Below are positions 55,619-64,000 of a stretch of DNA of 64,000 bases, in pieces. Under the pieces are notes generated by a model. It had not been told where the DNA came from. It made no database searches and saw only the letters and a list, made by a program, of their open reading frames with translations. The translations under genes were made by a program, and so were the position numbers. Every line of letters starts with the position of its first letter. Position 1 is the first letter of the stretch. Source of the stretch: Arenibacter sp. P308M17 (GTDB lineage Bacteria; Bacteroidota; Bacteroidia; Flavobacteriales; Flavobacteriaceae); contig NZ_QVON01000009.1 in the NCBI RefSeq assembly GCF_003426735.1, positions 1 through 64,000 of the forward strand. Direction: 5' to 3'.

Positions 55619-57304
55619 ATGAAAAAAATTATAAGCGTGTTTATGTTGTTCCTGATGGTTCAATGGACGAACGGTCAATCCAAGAAGTATGATATCGTAA
55701 TCTACGGCGGAACATCGGCCGGAGTGGCTGCTGCCCTTCAAAGTAGTAGGATGGGCAAATCCGTGGTGTTGATAGAGCCAACAAATCGCATAGGCGGTCT
55801 CACAACGGGAGGCTTGGGCCAGACCGATATTGGCAATAAGCAGGCTATTGGAGGTATTTCCAGAGAGTTTTATGAGAATATCAAGAAATATTACGATGAT
55901 CCCAAAAATTGGAAATGGGAGAAAAATTCCGAATATATGGATGGTGGGCAAACCCGCACTGAGGAAGGGGAGGCTACCATGTGGACCTTTGAGCCTTCTG
56001 CTGCCCTAGCGGTATACAAGGCCATGATGGATAAGGAGAAAATCACGATGGTCTATAACGAACGGTTGAACAGGGAATCCGGGGTTAAAAAAGTAGATGG
56101 CAGAATAGCATCCATTACCATGGAAAGCGGCAAGACTTTTAAAGGAAAAGTATTCTTGGATGCCACTTATGAGGGAGATCTGATGGCTTCTGCCGGGGTT
56201 TCCTATTCCGTAGGTAGGGAAAGCAACGAGGAATATGGGGAAACCCTGAACGGGGTACAGGCCAATAGCATAAATAGGGCCTTGACCGGCTTTGTTTCCA
56301 AAAACGCCTTCAACCACAATTTTATACCAGGGGTGGATCCATATGTGGTAAAAGGGGACCCAACATCCGGATTATTGCCAAATGTTAATGAGAAGCCTGG
56401 TCTGGAAGGGCAGGGCGATAAAAAAATACAGGCCTATTGTTTTAGGATGTGCCTTACCGATCACCCGGATAACCGTATCCCTTTCCAAAAGCCGACAAAT
56501 TATGATGAGGTAAATTATGAACTTCTTTTTCGTAATTATGAAGCCAGAAAGGGGCCTATAAGGGAAATGTACAGTTACGGCAATTCATTGCTTCCTTGGA
56601 TCAATTCAAGTATGCCCAATAGAAAAACCGATACGAATAACAAGTTCGGTTTCTCTACGGACTATATAGGTAGAAATTACGACTATCCCGAGGCCTCATA
56701 TGGGGAAAGGGAGAAGATCATCGAAGACCATAGGAACTATCAGATGGGGCTTATGTGGACCTTGGCCAATCACCCAAGGATTCCTGCCGAGGTCCGGGAG
56801 GAAGCTTCCAGATGGGGCACTACCAAGGATGAATTTGAAAGGGCGGATGGATGGCAGCAACAACTATATATCCGCGAAGCCAGAAGGATGATTAGCGATT
56901 ACGTAATGACGCAAAAAAATTGTGAAGCATTGGATGTGGCCGAAGATGGTATTGGATTGGCAGCCTATGGGATGGATTCCCATAATGTGCAGCGTTATGT
57001 GGATGCCAATGGATATGTGCAGAACGAGGGCAATGTGGAGGCCCATGGCTTTAAGCCCTATCCCATAAGTTATGGATCATTGGTGCCCAAAAAGGAGGAA
57101 TGCCAAAATCTTATTGTACCTGTATGCGTAAGTTCCACCCATATCGCCTTCGGATCTATCCGTATGGAGCCAGTGTTTATGGTCTTGGGGCAATCGGCTG
57201 CCACAGCGGCGGTAATGGCCATAGATGGTAATACCAATGTTCAGGAAGTACCATACCCTAATTTAAGGGAGCAGCTCCTTAAAGATGGCCAAAGGCTAAA
57301 ATGA
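55619..57304 (+). CDS. Secreted FAD-dependent oxidoreductase (FAD_oxidored family), paralog 1
   Basis: 561 residues. Signal peptide (1-20, ending TNGQS). The dinucleotide-binding fold is [20 protein letters not shown] (about 23-42) and the second FAD contact is [14 protein letters not shown] (about 61-74). Near the C terminus [20 protein letters not shown] is typical of the FAD_oxidored family often found in marine glycan loci. The substrate is unknown; oxidation of a sugar or a sugar-derived acid is plausible. It overlaps the next sulfatase gene by four bases (ATGA), so they are translationally coupled. A second, closely related enzyme is encoded at 59097. Confidence 0.87.
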   Translation: MKKIISVFMLFLMVQWTNGQSKKYDIVIYGGTSAGVAAALQSSRMGKSVVLIEPTNRIGGLTTGGLGQTDIGNKQAIGGISREFYENIKKYYDDPKNWKWEKNSEYMDGGQTRTEEGEATMWTFEPSAALAVYKAMMDKEKITMVYNERLNRESGVKKVDGRIASITMESGKTFKGKVFLDATYEGDLMASAGVSYSVGRESNEEYGETLNGVQANSINRALTGFVSKNAFNHNFIPGVDPYVVKGDPTSGLLPNVNEKPGLEGQGDKKIQAYCFRMCLTDHPDNRIPFQKPTNYDEVNYELLFRNYEARKGPIREMYSYGNSLLPWINSSMPNRKTDTNNKFGFSTDYIGRNYDYPEASYGEREKIIEDHRNYQMGLMWTLANHPRIPAEVREEASRWGTTKDEFERADGWQQQLYIREARRMISDYVMTQKNCEALDVAEDGIGLAAYGMDSHNVQRYVDANGYVQNEGNVEAHGFKPYPISYGSLVPKKEECQNLIVPVCVSSTHIAFGSIRMEPVFMVLGQSAATAAVMAIDGNTNVQEVPYPNLREQLLKDGQRLK

Positions 57305-58896
57305 GTGTAGGTAATATGATTATAATTGATTCCAGATCGATAAAAAGGAGGGTACTTTATCAAGATAGGATAGCAGGTATTCGTGAATTTTTCAAGAAAA
57401 GGATTTTTATTTTTGGTCTATTCTTGATGGTCTCCTTACTGGCTTCCTCATGTAAAGATAAGGATGGTGGTGATTTAGGGGTCTATCCCAATGTTGTAAT
57501 CATCTTGGCGGATGATCTGGGTTATGGAGATCTACAATCGTATAACGAAAATTCCTTGATTCCGACACCCAATTTGAACAAGCTGGCTTCTGAGGGTATC
57601 CGCTTTACGGATGCCTATTGTCCGGTTTCAGTTTGTTCCCCTTCCAGATTTGCCCTAATGACGGGAACGTATCCTTTTAGAAGTTGGAAGAAATCGGGGG
57701 TCATGGCCAATTATGAACCATCATTGATAGCACCTGGTCAATTGACATTGATGCAAATGCTTCAACAAAATGGATACGTTACCGCCGGTTTTGGCAAATG
57801 GCATCTTGGTACCACCTTTCCTACATTGGACGATAAAAAACCGGCAGGTTATGGTAAGTTCAAAGCGGAAAACAATGGGGCCAATATAGATGTAAACAGG
57901 CCGGTAAGCGACGGTCCAATAGACCAAGGGTTTGAACATTGGCTTGGATTTAGTTGCGCTAGTGAATGTTGGGTGCTGGAGGGCAAAAGAGTTATGGGAA
58001 TACTTCAGCACGATTACTATAATGTGGATTCCGCACAGAACAAGGAGCATTTAAAAACTATACCTCGGGATGAATATCTTTCGCTCATTACGGACAAAAG
58101 CACTCAATTTTTGACAAAGCATGTTGCCAAGGATAGGGGTAAACCATTTTTTTTGTATTATGCTCCCTATGTTCCCCATATTCCATTGGCAGCAAGTGAG
58201 GATTTCATTGGATCAACGGATGCAGGCCTATATGGCGACTATGTGCACGAGTTGGATTTTTATATCGGGAAACTGCTAAGTACTTTGGATAGTCTAAACT
58301 TGGCCAAAAATACAATAGTTCTTTTTGCCAGTGATAATGGTTCCACTTTTACGGAAACCAGTAGGGATACGGATTTTTCGAAGGTCAGTAACAGCTTGGG
58401 CGAGATGGAGGTTAAGGCCAATAATTCTTTGGTTCATAACCCCAATGGGGAATTACGGGGAACGAAACAAACGGCTTGGGAAGGTGGAGTTAGAACCCCG
58501 TTTATAGCAAGATGGCCCGGGCATTTTCCCCAAGGAGCCGTTTCAAAACAGCTTTTTGCCCTAAATGATATTATGGCCACCCTGGCTTCTGTTTTAAATA
58601 AAAAATTACCTGGTGATCAGGCTGTGGACAGTTATAACTTACTCCCTGTTCTTAGAGGTAGCCCAGTAAATGTCAGACCCTCGGTAGTCATCCAATCTGG
58701 AAGAGGGGACAAAGGTCTACGCATGGGTAAATGGAAATATATCGAGCCAAATAATGCAAATAATGGGACAGGGGAATTATATAACCTGGAAGAAGATGCC
58801 TCGGAGGAGGATAATCTAATAGTGAAAATGCCGGTAAAGACACAAGAATTAAAAAGTGCATTGGATAAAATTGTTGAGGGGAAATCTTCAAACTAG
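57301..58896 (+). CDS. Type I sulfatase, probable lipoprotein
   Basis: 531 residues; an alternative start is the ATG five codons later. A long basic N terminus leads to a hydrophobic segment and lipobox (LLASSC, then KDKDGG). Active-site marks are [11 protein letters not shown], the formylglycine motif [21 protein letters not shown] and ASDNGSTF. The start codon overlaps the stop of the FAD-dependent oxidoreductase gene. Co-translation suggests the two act on the same compound. The gene is followed by a GC-rich inverted repeat. Confidence 0.92.
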   Translation: MSVGNMIIIDSRSIKRRVLYQDRIAGIREFFKKRIFIFGLFLMVSLLASSCKDKDGGDLGVYPNVVIILADDLGYGDLQSYNENSLIPTPNLNKLASEGIRFTDAYCPVSVCSPSRFALMTGTYPFRSWKKSGVMANYEPSLIAPGQLTLMQMLQQNGYVTAGFGKWHLGTTFPTLDDKKPAGYGKFKAENNGANIDVNRPVSDGPIDQGFEHWLGFSCASECWVLEGKRVMGILQHDYYNVDSAQNKEHLKTIPRDEYLSLITDKSTQFLTKHVAKDRGKPFFLYYAPYVPHIPLAASEDFIGSTDAGLYGDYVHELDFYIGKLLSTLDSLNLAKNTIVLFASDNGSTFTETSRDTDFSKVSNSLGEMEVKANNSLVHNPNGELRGTKQTAWEGGVRTPFIARWPGHFPQGAVSKQLFALNDIMATLASVLNKKLPGDQAVDSYNLLPVLRGSPVNVRPSVVIQSGRGDKGLRMGKWKYIEPNNANNGTGELYNLEEDASEEDNLIVKMPVKTQELKSALDKIVEGKSSN

Positions 58897-58919
58897 TGTT
58901 AAGTTAACGGTGAAATGAC

Positions 58920-59006
58920 TTTTCGACTTCCCGCCCGAACGGCCCGTTCGGTACGGGCGGCCGTTCGAAGAGACGATAGATTGTCCGGTCGAGCGGAGTC
59001 GAGACC
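58920..59006. repeat. GC-rich inverted-repeat element (family C)
   Basis: CCGCCCGAACGGCCCGTTCG and GGTACGGGCGGCCGTTCG form nested GC-rich stems, followed by GGTCGAGCGGAGTCGAGACC, itself a near-perfect hairpin. Related pieces lie at 9020-9160. The element splits the operon between the sulfatase and the second FAD-dependent oxidoreductase. Confidence 0.75.
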
Positions 59007-59096
59007 TAAATTTAATTACAAAACATACTTAACATAACACTAGTAAAGATTTAATATTAAACCTATAGGAATAAACAATTCAATAAAAATTAAACT

Positions 59097-60761
59097 ATGA
59101 AACGAAAATTAAGTTACCTCGGTTATTTGTTACTGGTCATTTTAGTATCAAGTCTATCATCTAGTTGCGGAAATAGTGACAAACCGGACAATAGCAATGT
59201 TGCCGATATCATTATCTATGGTGGCACTTCCGCGGCCATATCGGCAGCAGTGGAAGCCAAGCGTTCCGGAAAATCCGTAATAGTCGTATCCCCGGATATC
59301 CATTTGGGCGGACTGTCCTCTGGAGGGCTGGGCTTTACAGATACCGGGGACAAGAGTGTCATTGGGGGCCTTGCCAGGGAGTTCTACCATAGGGTCTGGA
59401 AACACTATAACACGGAAGAGGCCTGGATGTGGCAGAAAAAAGAAGAATATGGCAACAAAGGACAGGGTACCCCGGCTATGGACGGAGAGAACAGGACCAT
59501 GTGGATCTTTGAGCCCCATGTGGCGGAAAAGGTCTTTGAGGATATGGTGGCGGAAGAGCAGATCCGTGTGGACCGGGATGAATGGTTGGATAGGGAAAAC
59601 GGGGTACAGATGAAGGATGGGAATATAGTTTCAATTACCACTTTGTCCGGTAAGACGTATTCCGGTAAAATATTTATGGACACCACCTATGAAGGAGACC
59701 TTATGGCCGCGGCGGGCGTAAGTTACCATGTAGGGCGCGAAGGAAAAGAGGTATATGGAGAGGAATGGAACGGGGTACAGACCGGTGTCCTGCACCATAA
59801 ACACTGGTTTGAGTCGGATATATCCCCATATGTAGTACCTGGGGATCCCAATAGTGGCCTACTGCCCAAGGTATCTGGAGAGCACCCGGGCGAAAAGTAT
59901 AGCGGAGACGATAAGATCCAGGCCTATTGTTTTCGGATGTGTATGACAAATCATCCTGAAAATAGAGTTCCCTTTCCAAAGCCTGATGGTTATGATCCCA
60001 TGCAGTATGAACTTTTGGCACGGGTTTTTGAGCATGGCTGGAAGGATTGGTTCGTGAAGTTTGATCCTATACCAAACCATAAGACGGATACCAATAACCA
60101 TGGCCCATTTAGTAGTGACAATATAGGTATGAACTATGATTATCCGGAGGCAAGCTACGAAAGACGAAAGGAAATCATAAATGAACATGAAAATTATCAA
60201 AAGGGCCTTCTTTGGTTTGTGGCCAACGACCCTAGGGTACCCGAGGACATACAGATGGAAATGCAGAAATGGGGCTTGTCCAAGGATGAGTTTAAGGACA
60301 ACGGCAATTGGCCCCATCAGATTTATGTTAGGGAAGCCAGGCGGATGATAGGGGATTTCGTCATGACCGAAAATGAACTGTTGAAAAAAAGCCCCACCCC
60401 TAAACCAATAGGTATGGGTTCCTATACAATGGATTCGCATAATGTACAGCGCTATATTAAACCCGATGGGTTTGTACAGAACGAAGGGGATATAGGGGTA
60501 AGTACCAATGGTCCATATACCATATCGTACGGTTCCTTGGTCCCGAAAAAGGAAGATTGCAAAAACCTTCTGGTGCCGGTTTGTCTGTCCTCCAGTCATA
60601 TCGCCTTTGGTTCAATTCGTATGGAGCCCGTGTTCATGATTTTGGGGCAATCGGCGGCTGCGGCCGCAGTTCTGGCTATCGATGATGAAATGGCGGTACA
60701 GGATGTGGGTTATGATAAATTAAAGGGAGTTCTGTTAGGGAAAGGACAAATAGTGGAATAG
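59097..60761 (+). CDS. FAD-dependent oxidoreductase (FAD_oxidored family), paralog 2, probable lipoprotein
   Basis: 554 residues. Lipoprotein-type signal with LSSSC, then GNSDKPDN. FAD fold ADIIIYGGTSAAISAAVEAK (about 36-55), second contact HLGGLSSGGLGFTDTGD, and C-terminal [20 protein letters not shown]. Strong similarity to the protein at 55619 runs along the whole length (for example [33 protein letters not shown]), so this is a duplicated pair. One is a soluble secreted form, the other lipid-anchored. The CstA-type transporter gene starts 15 bases after it. Confidence 0.87.
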   Translation: MKRKLSYLGYLLLVILVSSLSSSCGNSDKPDNSNVADIIIYGGTSAAISAAVEAKRSGKSVIVVSPDIHLGGLSSGGLGFTDTGDKSVIGGLAREFYHRVWKHYNTEEAWMWQKKEEYGNKGQGTPAMDGENRTMWIFEPHVAEKVFEDMVAEEQIRVDRDEWLDRENGVQMKDGNIVSITTLSGKTYSGKIFMDTTYEGDLMAAAGVSYHVGREGKEVYGEEWNGVQTGVLHHKHWFESDISPYVVPGDPNSGLLPKVSGEHPGEKYSGDDKIQAYCFRMCMTNHPENRVPFPKPDGYDPMQYELLARVFEHGWKDWFVKFDPIPNHKTDTNNHGPFSSDNIGMNYDYPEASYERRKEIINEHENYQKGLLWFVANDPRVPEDIQMEMQKWGLSKDEFKDNGNWPHQIYVREARRMIGDFVMTENELLKKSPTPKPIGMGSYTMDSHNVQRYIKPDGFVQNEGDIGVSTNGPYTISYGSLVPKKEDCKNLLVPVCLSSSHIAFGSIRMEPVFMILGQSAAAAAVLAIDDEMAVQDVGYDKLKGVLLGKGQIVE

Positions 60762-60776
60762 GATAAAATTTCGTGT

Positions 60777-62225
60777 ATGATTTCATTCATAGTTTCCATT
60801 GCAGTCCTGATCCTGGGTTATTTTACCTACGGAAAATTCGTTGAAAAAATATTCGGAGTCGATAAGGACCGTCCCACTCCGGCCATAAGATTACAGGATG
60901 ATGTGGATTTTATGCCCTTGCCCGCCTGGCGAATTTTTCTCATCCAATTTCTGAACATTGCAGGACTTGGACCTATTTTTGGAGCGATTGCCGGAGCTAT
61001 GTTCGGACCTGTCGCATTTCTATGGATCGTACTTGGAAGTATATTTGCCGGCGCTGTCCACGACTATTTGTCGGGCATGCTTTCTGTGCGCCATAACGGA
61101 CTCAGTATTAGTGAGGTAGTAGGTATATATCTTGGTCCAAAAATGAAGCATTTTATGCGCTACTTTACCATAATACTTTTAATTTTTGTCGGTGCGGTAT
61201 TTTTAATGGGACCGGCCAAGATCATAGATGGGATGACGGGTAATATGTGGAACCTATGGGTATGGGTGGGCATTATTTTGGCCTACTATATTCTCTCCAC
61301 CCTTTTGCCCATAGATAAAATGATAAGTAAGCTCTACCCAGTTTTTGGTATAGCCATGCTTTTGATGGCCGTTGGGCTGCTTTTGGCACTTTTATTTGGG
61401 GATTACCACATCCCGGAAATTGTACCGGCCAATTTAAGGAATATGACCACTAGTCCTTCTGACACTCCCTTATTTCCTATCCTGTTCGTGACCATTGCGT
61501 GTGGTGCCATATCGGGATTCCATGCAACACAATCCCCCTTGATGGCACGTTGTATGAAGAATGAAACATTGGGAAGAAAGATTTTTTATGGTACTATGAT
61601 AACCGAAGGTATAGTGGCCCTGATCTGGGCCGCAGCGGCAATGACCTTCTTTGGCAATGTAGAATCGCTCAATGGCGCTATGTTGGCCAATAACAATAAT
61701 GCGGCTTGGGCTGCCAATGAAATATCGCTCCACATGTTGGGTAGCGTAGGAGGCGTTCTGGCCCTATTGGGCATTGTAGCGGCACCTATAACCTCTGGAG
61801 ATACCGCTTTTAGGTCGGCCAGGTTGATTCTGGCGGATGTGTTCGGAACAGATCAAAAAAAGATCAAAAACAGGCTTTACCTGAGTTTACCCTTGTTTGT
61901 GATCGCCTTTGTCCTTACCCAGATCGATTTTGGCATTATATGGCGCTATTTTGCCTGGAGCAATCAGACCTTGGCCACGGTGGTGCTTTGGACCATTACG
62001 GCCTATCTTATGTACAATAATAAAGCCTATTGGGTAACCTTTTTACCGGCAATTTTTATGACCATGGTGTGCAGTACCTACATTTTAATTGCTCCCGAGG
62101 GATTTAAATTGGCCAATAATTTGGCATATATCGGAGGAGGCTTAATTTCGATCTGTATAACTATCCTATTTTGGAGGTATACGGCTAAAAGACAAAGGGA
62201 TTTGGGGCCTTTGCCCATTAATTAA
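60777..62225 (+). CDS. cstA: CstA-family transporter (carbon starvation protein A type)
   Basis: 482 residues, all membrane helices (about 13). Signatures: QFLNIAGLGPIFGAIAGA (about 58-75), VHDYLSGMLSVRHNG and SGFHATQSPLMARCM (about 246-260). This is the short CstA form; E. coli CstA is about 700 residues. Members import peptides or pyruvate. The start lies 15 bases after the FAD-dependent oxidoreductase gene, so they are likely co-transcribed, which suggests uptake of a small acid made from the glycan. A terminator follows. Confidence 0.9.
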   Translation: MISFIVSIAVLILGYFTYGKFVEKIFGVDKDRPTPAIRLQDDVDFMPLPAWRIFLIQFLNIAGLGPIFGAIAGAMFGPVAFLWIVLGSIFAGAVHDYLSGMLSVRHNGLSISEVVGIYLGPKMKHFMRYFTIILLIFVGAVFLMGPAKIIDGMTGNMWNLWVWVGIILAYYILSTLLPIDKMISKLYPVFGIAMLLMAVGLLLALLFGDYHIPEIVPANLRNMTTSPSDTPLFPILFVTIACGAISGFHATQSPLMARCMKNETLGRKIFYGTMITEGIVALIWAAAAMTFFGNVESLNGAMLANNNNAAWAANEISLHMLGSVGGVLALLGIVAAPITSGDTAFRSARLILADVFGTDQKKIKNRLYLSLPLFVIAFVLTQIDFGIIWRYFAWSNQTLATVVLWTITAYLMYNNKAYWVTFLPAIFMTMVCSTYILIAPEGFKLANNLAYIGGGLISICITILFWRYTAKRQRDLGPLPIN

Positions 62226-62252
62226 GAGAGTTGGGTTTGTTAGTTAAGTTGC

Positions 62253-62287
62253 AAAAGGAACAATGGGAGACTGTTGTTCTTTTTTTT
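62253..62287 (+). terminator. Rho-independent terminator after cstA
   Basis: AAAGGAACAA (62254-62263) pairs with TTGTTCTTTT (62274-62283) and is followed by a T run. It closes the second utilisation module. Confidence 0.8.
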
Positions 62288-62403
62288 GCTAACGACAATT
62301 TTTAACCTCATATTTATTGGGTTGACGGAGATTTAGGTACGGCAATCTTCGAAAAGTTGACTGATATTACCCATAGGTTTAGGGTTGACAGGACACTAAA
62401 CCA

Positions 62404-62994
62404 TCATACTAATTTATGTAGGTGTTTGCCAAAGACTACCATCATGATCATTTTATATTTTTTCCCCAACCTTTCCTTTAGAATTCCAAATGCTTTTGTG
62501 ATTTGGGCTTCCACCGTTTTTAAGGAAACATTTAGGTATTCCGATATTTCCATATTGGTCAGCCCTTCCTTTTTGCTTAACACAAAAATCTGCTGGCATT
62601 TGGGCGGTAGGTTTTGTATCTCCTTGGTTATTTGCGCTATAATTAAATCAAAGGATTGCTCATTATGCATATTTACCGCTTTTTCCAGACCCTCGAAATA
62701 TTTGTGCTCCAAGATCATTGTGGAACGATTTTTCTTATAGGCATTTATAAATTCATTGTAGACCGACTTGAACAAATAGTTTTGTAAAGACGTGTGTACG
62801 TTGAGTTTCTTTCTCTTTTCCCATGTTCTTAGAAAAACATTCTGTAGAATATCTTCGGCTAGGGCATGGTCGTTGGTCAATGTAAGCGCATAACCAAAAA
62901 GTCGCCTGTTGTACATATCTACCAAACTTACGTACGCCTTTTCATCCCCTTTTTGCAAGCGCTTTAATAATAAAGCATTATCAGCCATTTTCAT
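62404..62994 (-). CDS. RNA polymerase ECF sigma factor, FecI-like (module 3)
   Basis: 196 residues starting MKMADNALLLKRLQKGDEKA; MADNALLL two codons later is equally possible. Region 2 is AEDILQNVFLRTWEKRKK, and region 4 is NLPPKCQQIFVLSKKEGLTN followed by MEISEYLNVSLKTVEAQI. It is divergent from the FecR gene that runs off the window. It is more diverged at its C terminus (MIMMVVFGKHLHKLV) than the first two sigma factors are from each other. Confidence 0.93.
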   Translation of the reverse strand: MKMADNALLLKRLQKGDEKAYVSLVDMYNRRLFGYALTLTNDHALAEDILQNVFLRTWEKRKKLNVHTSLQNYLFKSVYNEFINAYKKNRSTMILEHKYFEGLEKAVNMHNEQSFDLIIAQITKEIQNLPPKCQQIFVLSKKEGLTNMEISEYLNVSLKTVEAQITKAFGILKERLGKKYKMIMMVVFGKHLHKLV

Positions 62995-63072
62995 AAAATA
63001 GATAAAAGTTAAGTTGGTCGTAAAATAATGCAATGGTTATTACAAATATGAAAAAAAAATCAACAAAATGTT

Positions 63073-63096
63073 AGGGTATTGCAAATTTGTTCTGTC
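63073..63096 (+). promoter_or_regulatory. Candidate ECF-type promoter of the third FecR gene
   Basis: AGGGT (63073-63077), 15 bases, then TGTC (63093-63096), 22 bases before the FecR start. Same layout as at 36142 and 47650. Confidence 0.6.
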
Positions 63097-63118
63097 ATTA
63101 CTTTAAAGGACACACCTA

Positions 63119-64000
63119 ATGACCAGATCTGAAGAAGAAGGACTTATACTTAAATATTTGTCAAATCAGGCAACGGCAAACGAGCTGGATATTTTGTCCG
63201 ATTGGATTTTGGAAGAAGGCAATGTTGCCATTTTTGAGGAATACATTCAATTACATTTAGAGATAATTACAAGTATGAACGGACCGGACACGGATAAGAT
63301 AAAACATACCCTACTTCGGAAAATAAAGAAGGACAAGATTCGTAAGAATATAAAGGGGTTTTTGAAATATGCCGCTATAGCCCTGTTGCTTTTTTCTTTG
63401 GGCTACTACATTCAACAAGAGTATATTATAAATAACGAAACCAGTATATTGATTCCTAAGGAAGAAGCGGTTACCATCGTTTTGGACAACGGTAAGGTGG
63501 AAACCCTTGTGGCTGATGACAATAGGGAAGTACGGGATACGGAGGGCAATATTATCGGTAGGCAGAACAAGTCCAAACTGAGCTATACCGCCACCACCAA
63601 AAATCAAAAATTAATCTACAATACGCTGAATGTACCCTATGGCAAAAGATTTGATGTGGAGCTATCCGATGGAACCCATGTCTATTTAAATTCAGGAACA
63701 TCCCTACGTTACCCCATAAGCTTTATCCAAGGAGCTGCCCGAAAAGTTTTTTTAACAGGGGAGGCCTATTTTGATGTCAGGGAAGATAAAGAACATCCTT
63801 TTGTGGTGAATACCCATGAGATCGATATTCAAGTGTTGGGTACAAAATTCAATGTATCCCACTATCCTGAGGAAGCCAACATTAATACGGTCTTGGTGGA
63901 AGGAGCCGTTGAGCTGCGGAGGACTTCCAAAGAAACTTCCGATCAGGAACCTGTGGTGTTGGAACCTGGTTACAAGGCGGAATGGTACAAAAACAATGAT
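63119..64000 (+). CDS. FecR-family anti-sigma factor, 3' end outside window (module 3)
   Basis: The ATG at 63119 opens a frame of 294 codons that continues past the window edge. It reads MTRSEEEGLILKYLSNQATA, then one membrane segment (about 83-99, KYAAIALLLFSLGYYI), and a FecR domain (LNSGTSLRYPI, GEAYFDVREDKEHP, GTKFNVSHYPEE, VLVEGAV). It is divergent from the sigma gene. By analogy with the two modules to the left, a SusC gene with an STN domain is expected beyond 64000. Confidence 0.93.
   Translation, partial: MTRSEEEGLILKYLSNQATANELDILSDWILEEGNVAIFEEYIQLHLEIITSMNGPDTDKIKHTLLRKIKKDKIRKNIKGFLKYAAIALLLFSLGYYIQQEYIINNETSILIPKEEAVTIVLDNGKVETLVADDNREVRDTEGNIIGRQNKSKLSYTATTKNQKLIYNTLNVPYGKRFDVELSDGTHVYLNSGTSLRYPISFIQGAARKVFLTGEAYFDVREDKEHPFVVNTHEIDIQVLGTKFNVSHYPEEANINTVLVEGAVELRRTSKETSDQEPVVLEPGYKAEWYKNND

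Noticed and set aside
59859-60599. Long minus-strand frame opposite the second FAD-dependent oxidoreductase
   Set aside because: A shadow of a well-supported gene, without recognisable domains.

Overview
The window looks like chromosomal DNA of a marine Flavobacteriaceae bacterium (Bacteroidota). This rests on a type IX secretion sorting domain at the left edge, SusC/SusD pairs, FecI-like sigma and FecR anti-sigma pairs, sulfatases, AT-rich codon use, few Shine-Dalgarno sites, and intergenic islands of degenerate 7-bp repeats and palindromic REP-like elements. I identified no tRNA, rRNA, CRISPR array or complete insertion sequence. No database search was possible, so all family names come from motifs read by eye.

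Left part (1-9810): the end of a large secreted PKD-type protein, a CpsB/YwqE-like phosphatase, an IS3-type transposase relic, a repeat-dense 2-kb stretch (11-bp tandem array, 174-bp tandem duplication, several REP-like copies), then an ATP-grasp enzyme with a GNAT acetyltransferase, an MFS exporter, PhnA and one unknown protein.

Middle part (9985-29127): a divergent nonribosomal peptide locus flanked by metal-uptake-type genes. The minus-strand operon encodes a free carrier protein, an NRPS (C-A-T) whose adenylation domain is interrupted by a PP-loop ATP-pyrophosphatase domain, a His-rich membrane protein and a TonB-dependent receptor with His residues in its plug. The plus-strand operon encodes a HupE/UreJ-like permease, a C-A-T-E NRPS, a C-T-TE NRPS and an Sfp-type phosphopantetheinyl transferase. 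My reading is a biosynthesis-plus-uptake system for a peptide metallophore, possibly carrying an unusual thioamide, amide or nitrile group made by the embedded PP-loop domain. This is the strongest candidate for an undescribed system here.

Then (29780-35307): a small HTH/coiled-coil regulator, a periplasmic molybdenum hydroxylase pair of the isoquinoline 1-oxidoreductase type, and a protein with a HEPN-like segment.

Right part (35477-64000): three sigma/FecR modules. The first two each feed an STN-bearing SusC, a SusD and sulfatases (four sulfatases in all), followed by two paralogous FAD-dependent oxidoreductases and a CstA-type transporter. The third runs off the window edge. This is a polysaccharide utilisation region, probably for a sulfated marine glycan, although no glycoside hydrolase or polysaccharide lyase lies in the visible part. 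Both SusC leaders carry the same hairpin, oriented as a terminator for antisense transcripts, and all three FecR genes are preceded by the same spaced promoter-like motif.
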